Below, one piece after another: positions 57,368 to 64,000 of a stretch of DNA of 64,000 bases. The position numbers and the translations under genes are program-made. The stretch comes from Serripes groenlandicus (Eukaryota; Mollusca; Bivalvia; Cardiida; Cardiidae), in the NCBI GenBank assembly GCA_031761405.1, contig JASEVX010000013.1:43339425-43403424 (forward strand). Reading direction: 5' to 3'. Numbering within the stretch: the stretch's first letter is position 1; each line of letters begins with the position of its first letter. The notes under the pieces are model-generated. The model saw only the letters and a program-made list of their open reading frames with translations, searched no databases and was not told the origin of the DNA.

Positions 57368-57671
57368 GTCGAGCCCCGGTAGCTCAGTCGGTAGCGACGC
57401 AGGCTGTCAATCCAGGGGTTGTGAGTTCGAATGCCGGCTCGGCCAACTGTCTTTTCGACGATCGACAAAAGTCAATAAAGCGACATGCGTTATTCGTCTT
57501 CCACCAATGGGCTAAGTCTATGTGGAAAAGTAGCCAGTTGCTTGGGAAGATTGTTGTGTGGAGTACTGGTGTGAGAAAACCAGGAAATGCATGAGTAGGT
57601 GAACTGGCTGCCGTGATATAACTGAGCAATTGGTAAAAACGGCGTTAGACCCCATTCAATCAATCAATCAA
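57368..57671 (+). mobile_element. tRNA-derived SINE (family A) with 14-bp target duplication, right arm
   Basis: 304 bp. Head GAGCCCCGGTAGCTCAGTCG, B box GAGTTCGAATGCC, body with GTGTGGAGTACTGGTGTGAG, tail GGCGTTAGACCCC-ATTC-(AATC)n. Exact target duplications TCATATACAAATAT at 57354-57367 and 57672-57685, the reverse complement of those in the left arm. Confidence 0.93.
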
Positions 57672-57689
57672 TCATATACAAATATAAAT

Positions 57690-58310
57690 ATAGCTTATAC
57701 ACTCACGTTTACACATTTAATGCAACAAGCTACAGACTTTTAAACTCATTTAAAAGGAAAGGCAGGTATTTTTACTAACATTATTATATCTCAGGTGTAT
57801 ATAGTGTTATCTGTCCTATTAAACTACGGAAGAAAATCATTTTTAGCAAGTACAGTAAATCCTTAACTTAAACTTTTGTTGTAGTATTGTGACCGATTGT
57901 CTAAACGGAATAATTGTTTAAGAGGTATGTTTGAATGTTTATGTTTTTTCTGTTATCAAAATAAAGATAACGTTTAATATAGCTCATATTAACTGTGTAC
58001 AGCACAAACATATTTTCGCATATACGTCTACGCATTTCAACATGTAAACCGTGGTAGATCGCGTCAAGTGGATACATGAATTCACATAATCTTCTAAATG
58101 TATACACATGACCGAGGCTTGATTATCAATATATATAAGTATATATAATTGTAAACCTATGCACTACAAGGAAACGCTTGATCGAGTCCTCAAAAACACC
58201 TACAACATAATCATATCATCATCAACATAATCACTGATGAAGTATTATATATTGAAAACTATTATACGTCTTAATACATTTTAGATTTGTTTTCGCATCG
58301 AAAACATATA
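57690..58310. other. 5' flank and probable 5'UTR exon of TRIM-like gene 3
   Basis: Counterpart of 35120-35760. The promoter and first exon should lie here, ending at the donor at 58311. No convincing TATA box stands out among the AT-rich sequence. A GTTTTCGCATCGAAAAC palindrome sits about 9-25 bp before the donor and is nearly kept in the left arm. Confidence 0.45.
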
Positions 58311-58404
58311 GTAGGTATACTAGATTTGTGTACTTTATTTAGGTTTTAACTTGATAATAATGTTTCGTCGAATTGAAACAAAGAGTTCTTTATTCTCATT
58401 ACAG
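58311..58404 (+). other. Predicted 5'UTR intron of TRIM-like gene 3
   Basis: Donor GTAGGTATAC at 58311-58320 and acceptor TCTCATTACAG ending at 58404, 12 nt before the ATG. Length 94 nt. The upstream in-frame ATG at 58351 falls inside this intron and is not used by the paralogues. Confidence 0.62.
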
Positions 58405-58416
58405 ACTCATCACATA

Positions 58417-60114
58417 ATGGCTGAAGCAAATATTGCTGGACACACAAATCTGTCCGACGAAGATCCAACAAGGATGTGTGATCCTTGCAAGTACGGAGGA
58501 GTAGATACACATGCAGGGACATTCTGTCAGGTCTGTTCAGAATATCTATGCGACACGTGTGAAGAGTTCCATCGACGTTTAAGAGCTACACGTGATCACG
58601 AACTTAAACCATTCGACGTGTCGAAGCGGGACTTAATAAAACAGAAAGCACTGATTGTGTCCATCATGACATGCACAGTCCATGATGCAGAAACCCTTAC
58701 ATTGTTCTGTTTAAGTCATGATGAAGCCATATGCGACCGTTGCAAAAGAACAAAACACAGACGATGTAAAGTTAAGACGATGAAGGAAGTTGCGCAAGAA
58801 GCACAGATACAGATTGACATTGCGCTGTTTTTAGAGAAGACCAGATCCTTGTCGTCAGATATGAAAGAACTAAAGGAGACAAGGGAAAACGATAAAAGAC
58901 AGATACACATAAGTTGCAGGAAATCCAAACAGGAAGTTATTGAATTGAAAAAAGAAGTCATTGAATGGATTGAGAAATTAGCGAAGGATATGGAAGACAT
59001 TATTTCTGAGATAGAAAAGAAACTAATGGTTGATGCCGAAAATGATATGAAGCTATCCGACGAACTGAGCGAAGATATACAAGAAATTATTAATTCGTTT
59101 GAATGTCTTGGAAATGCAAATGCAGATGCCTTGTTTGTTCTTATGACGAAAGAGAAACACAAATTAGGCGAAGGGATAGAAGCAAAAGATGACATAATGA
59201 AGGAAATACAACCAAGAAATTTAGAATTTCACAAGTCCGACCAACTCGTAACCTTCATGTCCGATATAACCTCAATTGGTACATTCAAAATAGATGATCC
59301 AATTTCATCGGATGATTCTCGCATTTGTTTCTCACAAATATCGTCGGTGACAAAAAGAGACATTAATATTGGGCCAATTAGTGGTGTCACAGGCTGTGTG
59401 TTCATGCCAGATGGGCGAATAGTCGTTTGTCAAGGTCTTAGCAGATGTTCGGTCAACGTATTTTCACAAGACTTCAAAATCGAAAGCGAGGCAAACATCA
59501 ACTCTGTGTGGGATGTGGCGGTTGTATCCAAGAACCAGGTTATCGTGAGTCAAAAAGATGATAAATGTCTTCAATTTTTGAATATTTCCGGAGCCATTGT
59601 GAAGGGAAAATTAATTCCAGTCGGAATGAATTGTTTCGGTGTTGACTGTAAAAATGATAGAATATACGTCACTTGTCATAGTTATACACGACAAGGGGGA
59701 ACAGTAAAGATACTGACAATGACTGGTGACACTGTGAACACGTTTAACGTTAGTCAGGGATATCCTTACTACCTAGCTGTCAACAGTGCCGGTGACAGAA
59801 TCGTTGTTAGTACGTATACAAATGACGTGCAGTGTTTTGACAGCAGTGGAACTACACTGTATACATGTTCTGACAGTCAGCGTAGTTGTAGTCTTGGTGT
59901 ATTGTTTGACTCATATGACAACTTAATGGTGTGTGGAGGAGACTCTAACAATATACACGTGGTGAATAGTGACGGTACCATGCAGAAGATTATCTTAACA
60001 TCTAAGGATGGAATTAACCAGCCGCATTGTCTGGCGTACAGACCTAGTAATAAGACACTTATTATAGGACAGCCATCGAAATCAATCTTAGTGTTTAAAA
60101 TCAATCAAAACTAA
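58417..60114 (+). CDS. TRIM-like protein 3: B-box1, B-box2, coiled coil, propeller, no RING
   Basis: 565 aa, single coding exon, at the outer end of the right palindrome arm and divergent from gene 2 across 23.4 kb. The open frame reaches back to 58351, but MAEANIAGHT at 58417 is conserved with genes 1 and 2 and follows a splice acceptor, so I start there. B-box 1 and B-box 2 ligands are all present at the same positions as in gene 2. Coiled coil about 125-260, then six propeller-like repeats ending ILVFKINQN. At many propeller sites where gene 2 is unique, gene 3 has the gene 1 residue (VFMPDGR, GVDCK, VKILTMTGDTVNTFN), and at others gene 3 is the unique one, so both copies have changed. No RING. 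Role in sensing or signalling is inference. Confidence 0.88.
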   Translation: MAEANIAGHTNLSDEDPTRMCDPCKYGGVDTHAGTFCQVCSEYLCDTCEEFHRRLRATRDHELKPFDVSKRDLIKQKALIVSIMTCTVHDAETLTLFCLSHDEAICDRCKRTKHRRCKVKTMKEVAQEAQIQIDIALFLEKTRSLSSDMKELKETRENDKRQIHISCRKSKQEVIELKKEVIEWIEKLAKDMEDIISEIEKKLMVDAENDMKLSDELSEDIQEIINSFECLGNANADALFVLMTKEKHKLGEGIEAKDDIMKEIQPRNLEFHKSDQLVTFMSDITSIGTFKIDDPISSDDSRICFSQISSVTKRDINIGPISGVTGCVFMPDGRIVVCQGLSRCSVNVFSQDFKIESEANINSVWDVAVVSKNQVIVSQKDDKCLQFLNISGAIVKGKLIPVGMNCFGVDCKNDRIYVTCHSYTRQGGTVKILTMTGDTVNTFNVSQGYPYYLAVNSAGDRIVVSTYTNDVQCFDSSGTTLYTCSDSQRSCSLGVLFDSYDNLMVCGGDSNNIHVVNSDGTMQKIILTSKDGINQPHCLAYRPSNKTLIIGQPSKSILVFKINQN

Positions 60115-60529
60115 ACATCTGGCATGATGTTTTAAATTGTAGTCATTCAGACCCGATGATCTGCTTTACTGTTGCTGCGTGTATCTAGATTTAGTAATGA
60201 AAGTAGTAGTTAACCACCAACAGTAAAATATCATCGTACATACAATTAATACTGCAGTTTAATCAGTAATTATGTTGTTTGTTCTTAAAGTGGGATTGAG
60301 TGGGTCTCGGTTTTATATTAACTGTGCATAGCAGTACAGTGCAAATATAAGTAAGAATTGCAAACTCTTCATAATAATTATATTATATATAACTGGCATC
60401 CTTGTAATGACTGATTCAATATATTTTTATAATTATCAAACTAAACTTTGTTTATTTAGAAATAAAGACACCTTATTCTTTCTATAAGTTTATTTCAGTG
60501 TAATTATTTAGTTATGTGATGGAAAGAAA
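60115..60529. other. 3' flank of TRIM-like gene 3
   Basis: The first ~65 bp is shared with gene 2's flank (arm end at about 60179). The first ~150 bp is shared with gene 1's. An AATAAA lies near 60470 and could serve as a poly(A) signal. Confidence 0.45.
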
Positions 60530-60905
60530 CGGTTCTGTGATATCCCTTTCTTAACTATTTCCATGCATTTTGTTGTTTATGACTGTGATGATAAAGGTAT
60601 TTGCGGAAAGGAAACGGTTATATGATATCCTCCTACTTAACTGTGTACATGCAGTATTTTTATATTTTGTCGGTGATACTTCAGTTATGTGCACGATGGA
60701 GACGGTTCTGAGATATCCCCTTACTTAACTGTGTACATGCATTATTTTATATTTTGTCGGTGATACTTCAGTTATGTGCATGATGGAAACGGTTCTGAGA
60801 TATCCCCTTACTTAACTGTGTACATGCAGTATTTTATATTTTGTCGGTGATACTTCAGTTATGTGCATGATGGAAACGTTTTTGAGATATACCCTTTCTT
60901 GCCCG
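60530..60905. repeat. 87-bp tandem block downstream of TRIM-like gene 3
   Basis: About four units: GGTTCTGAGATATCCCCTTA, CTTAACTGTGTACATGCA, TTATATTTTGTCGGTGATAC and TTCAGTTATGTGCATGATGG. Same block as 10905-11375 beside gene 1. It is missing beside gene 2, where the satellite directly follows. Confidence 0.9.
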
Positions 60906-61214
60906 TGCACGTGATTGAATTATTTTACAGTCGTCTGTGGTGAGCATATAGAAAGCTTAACTTGTAACATATTGACATACTAAACCAATAGCAGAGCGAA
61001 AACATTTTTTAGCGACAATTAGCATAATGTGTATATTATACATTTTAATATTGTGACATTTCATATAAGACCCATATTCAATCGAAGGGAAATAAACAAA
61101 TAGGTTTCTAAAGATGTGAGCTGACAAAACTACATTTAGATATACATTTAATCTACATGTTTAAATAAGAAAAAACCTTACACAGTCTAATCTGAATCGA
61201 TCTAAAAGATTTTA

Positions 61215-61420
61215 TGAATTGGAGTTGAACACAACTTTCAGCGGTATTTCAGTAATATCACGGCGTTCAGTTGACAAAGCGCATCATGTCGCTCAAGAAC
61301 CTGGCTACCACATATATCTTGTAGCCCAAAGGAGGTAAACGAATGACACTTGTCACATTGTCGAGAATCGGATAGACGAGCCAGGTTCAAACGAACTACC
61401 ACTGAACTGATAATATCTTC
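61215..61420 (-). mobile_element. Degraded SINE (family A)
   Basis: GCGGTATTTCAGTAATATCA, CGGCGTTCAGTTGAC, ACGAATGACACTTGTCA and a B-box remnant AGGTTCAAACGAACTACCACTG keep the order of family A, but with many changes. No target duplication recognised. Confidence 0.6.
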
Positions 61421-61925
61421 GTATTATGTCAACGAAATGCGAATTTATTATTCAAAAGATTCATCTATTTAACACGTTGGATAAACTAATTGATTGGAGA
61501 TAAACATCGTTTTAAACAGTTGTTCTATTACATGTATGTCACAGAAACCTGAAATGATTATGTAGGTACTATTTACAAGTAAATGCCACGTATTTCTAAC
61601 ATCAAGGTGGAGGCCCAACCGTCTAGGTTTAAACATTACACTATATTTTACAAAGAACTGAGATATGTCAATAGTATAGTTCAATTATAGAAAAGTAAGC
61701 TTACAGCGATATTCTTAAATACGCCTGATCACGCTCCTTTCTTAAGCCGTTATTGTTAATATTCAATGAAATATATTGGAACGGAGAGGTTTTCCTTAAA
61801 GAGTATAGGTAATATGACGGTGAAAACAACTAACAGGAATCTACTGATAATAAAGACCCAGATCAGCCAGCACATCCTTTTATCTTGAATCACTCTGAGA
61901 AAAATAACCAATATATCTTTGCTGT
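61421..61925. other. Region without a recognisable gene
   Basis: AT-rich. Satellite-like words (CAGATCAGCCAGCACATCC) begin near 61850. No supported gene. Confidence 0.4.
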
Positions 61926-61929
61926 CAAT

Positions 61930-64000
61930 ACAGACCAAGATCATCCAGCACATCCGTTCAATCTGACATGATGCGCTCAGAAAGAAACAACCAATAGGTA
62001 TTTAATGACAGTATAGGCACATATAAGTAAGCACATCAGTTTTATCTGACCTTGCGGCACTCTGCGAAAACCAACCAACATACATTTTTTTACAGTATAG
62101 ACACAGACCAGACAGCACATATCATTACAGCCTGATCCGACCTAATGGCGCTCTGCAAAAACGAAACCAATATACATCTACTGACCGCATGCAATCAGAT
62201 CGGGCAGCACATCAATTCAGTCTTATCTGACCTAGTGGCGCTCTGCAAAAACCAACCAATATACTGATAGGTTAGAATCAGATCAGCCAGAATAGCCGTT
62301 CAGTCTTAAAAATTTGCTGCCAGTATAAACCAAGATCAACAAGCTCATTCGTGCAGTCTCATCTGATCGTTCAGCACTCTGTGAAAACCAGCCAATAGAC
62401 ATTTCCTGACCGTATAAAATCACATCATCCGTTCAGTCTGTTCCGACCGAGCGTTCTCTGCGAAAACTAACCAATAGACATTTACTGACAGTATAAAAGT
62501 TCTGCAAGAACCAACTTATTGGCAATTACTGGAAGGATATACCCATATCAGCCTGCACATCCGTAAAGTCTGATCGGATCTTTCGGCGGTCTTCAAAAAA
62601 CAACAAATATACATTTACTCTCAGTTTAGACAAAGATAAGCCAACAAATGCGTTCAGTCTGATCCGACAATGCGGCGCTCTGCGAAAACCAACCCATAGG
62701 CATTTACTGACAGTATTGACAAAAAAAGCCAGCACATCCGTTCAGTTTTATCCGACCGTACGGCGATCTGCATAAACAACTCATAGGCATTTACTGAGAG
62801 TATTGACTCAGATCAGCTAGCAAAACCGTTTAATTTGATCTGACCCTGCAGCGCTCTGCGAAAACCAAACAATAGGCGTTTACTGCCAGTATAGATCCAG
62901 TTCAGCCATCAAATCCGTCCAGTTTGATATGACCGTGCGTCCCTCTCCGAAAACCACCAGATAGGCATTAACTGACATTATAGAACCAGATTAGCGAGCA
63001 AATCCGTTCAATTTGATATGACCGTGCAGCGCTTTGCGAAAACCAACAGATAGGCATTAACTGACATTATATAACCGGATTAGCGAGCAAATCCGTTCAG
63101 TCTGATCCGACCGTGCGGCGCTTTGCGAAAACCAACCAATATGTTTTTACTGACCGTATATAATCAGATCAGCCACTACATATGTACAGTCTGATCCGAC
63201 CGTGCGGCAATCTGCGTAAATCACCTAATAGATATTTACTGACAGTATAGAACTAGATCAGCCAACACATCCGTTTATTCTCATCCGACCGTGCGGCGTT
63301 CTTCAAGATCTAACTTATAGTCATTTACAGCAAGTATAGACCCAGATCAGCCAGCACATCCGTTCAGTCTGATCTGACCTTGCAGCCCCCCGAAAACAAA
63401 CCAATAGACATTAATTGACAGTAAAGACCCAGATCAGCCAGTACATACGTTCAGTCTGATCTGACATTGCGGCCCCCCGAAAACCAACAAATAGACATTT
63501 ATTGACAGTATAAACACAACTCAGGCAGCACATTAGGTCAGTCAGATCCGACCTATTGGCGCTCTGAGAAAACAAAATCAATATACTTTCACTGACCGCA
63601 TGGAACCAGACCAGGCAGCACACCAATTCAATCTAATCCGACATAGTGGCGCTCTGCGAAAACTATCCAATATGCATTTACTGAAAGTATAGACTGAGAT
63701 CAGGCAGCACACCAATTCACTCTGATCCGACCTAGTGGCGTTCTGCAAAAAACAACCAATAGACATTTACTGAAAGTATAGACACAGATCAGACAGCACA
63801 TCAATTCAGTCTGATCCAACCTCGCGGCGCTCTGTAAAAACCAACCAATAGACATTTACTGAAAGTATAGACACAGATCAGGCAAAATATCAATTCAGTC
63901 TGATCCGACCTCGCGGTGCTCTGCGAAAACCTAACCAAGAGACATTTACTACCAGTATAGAACAGATAAGCAAGCATATACGTTCAGTCTGATCCGATCA
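61930..64000 (-). repeat. 89-bp satellite array, third copy (TRIM3 side), runs off the window
   Basis: Same satellite as 6585-10665 but in mirrored orientation: CAGATCAGCCAGCACATCCG, TTCAGTCTGATCCGACC, GTGCGGCGCTCTGCGAAAAC, CAACCAATAGGCATTTACTG. Relative to each gene's own direction, all three arrays have the same orientation and lie downstream. Frames at 62526-62735, 63411-63626 and 63578-63766 are by-products. Confidence 0.93.

Larger units (their letters stand above)
47536..60179. repeat. Right arm of large palindrome (12.6 kb)
   Basis: Reverse complement of 33253-46758 (see that entry). Arm-specific features: about 1.54 kb extra near the axis (about 47790-49395), fewer 67-bp and 86-bp satellite units, a longer poly-C, an (AACG)n tract in place of a SINE and a 57-bp duplication at about 51725-51845. 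The middle of the arm differs little (about 1-2% by eye) and the gene end more (about 5-10%). Confidence 0.95.

Noticed and set aside
57368..57440. Functional tRNA gene at the head of the family A SINE
   Set aside because: The same head occurs in at least five places, each followed by the SINE body, an (AATC)n tail and target duplications.
58351..58416. Upstream ATG of TRIM-like gene 3 giving 22 extra residues
   Set aside because: It lies within the predicted 5'UTR intron and is not conserved in genes 1 or 2. MAEAN at 58417 is.
33253..60179. Palindrome as a raw read fold-back artefact
   Set aside because: Arms differ by many base changes, satellite copy numbers and several indels, which a fold-back of one molecule would not give. 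Haplotype mis-joining is not excluded.

Overview
The window is eukaryotic, AT-rich, intron-tolerant and dominated by repeats. It looks like a bivalve mollusc genome. The main clues are tRNA-derived SINEs ending in an inverted-repeat tail plus (AATC)n, dispersed repeats built on TGACCT-type half-sites, and three RING-less B-box1/B-box2/coiled-coil/beta-propeller (TRIM-like) proteins of a kind that is expanded in bivalves. The exact species cannot be told from sequence alone. Many open frames here are by-products of tandem repeats whose period is a multiple of three. I call only three intact protein-coding genes, one retrotransposon gag-pol remnant and one doubtful short ORF.

Layout. 0.2-2.3 kb: a 40-bp satellite. 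2.3-6.5 kb: AT-rich DNA with a hairpin, a MITE half and a degraded gag-pol (retropepsin) fragment. 6.6-10.7 kb: a complex ~89-bp satellite with 108-bp and ~148-bp derivatives. 12.0-13.7 kb: TRIM-like gene 1 (minus), with a SINE against its 5' exon and a 41-bp satellite beyond (14.1-15.7 kb). 16-30 kb: an old segmental duplication (about 17.5-18.9 kb versus 21.9-29.1 kb). Its second copy is swollen by several tandem arrays, including a 51-bp minisatellite that grew from the inside of a SINE. Between the copies lie a repeat family with nuclear-receptor-like DR1 motifs and GAT microsatellites. 30.9-33.2 kb: a second array of the 89-bp satellite, abutting TRIM-like gene 2 (minus, 33.3-35.0 kb).

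From 33.25 to 60.18 kb the sequence is one large imperfect palindrome: left arm 33253-46758, right arm 47536-60179. TRIM-like gene 2 sits at the outer end of the left arm and gene 3 (plus) at the outer end of the right arm. The axis holds an assembly gap of exactly 200 N, a (GA)n run and a MITE. The arms differ by satellite copy number, arm-specific insertions and base changes, so they are not a simple read fold-back. The gap on the axis leaves open a mis-joined pair of haplotypes. Within each arm there is an older direct duplication of the gene's upstream flank. From 61.9 kb to the window end runs a third array of the 89-bp satellite in mirrored orientation.

The three genes share one coding exon, a short predicted 5'UTR intron ending 12-13 nt before the ATG, and the same satellite downstream. 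This suggests a repeatedly copied gene-plus-satellite module. The two palindrome copies differ about three times more often in the beta-propeller than in the B-box/coiled-coil half (my eye count), which suggests diversification of a recognition surface.
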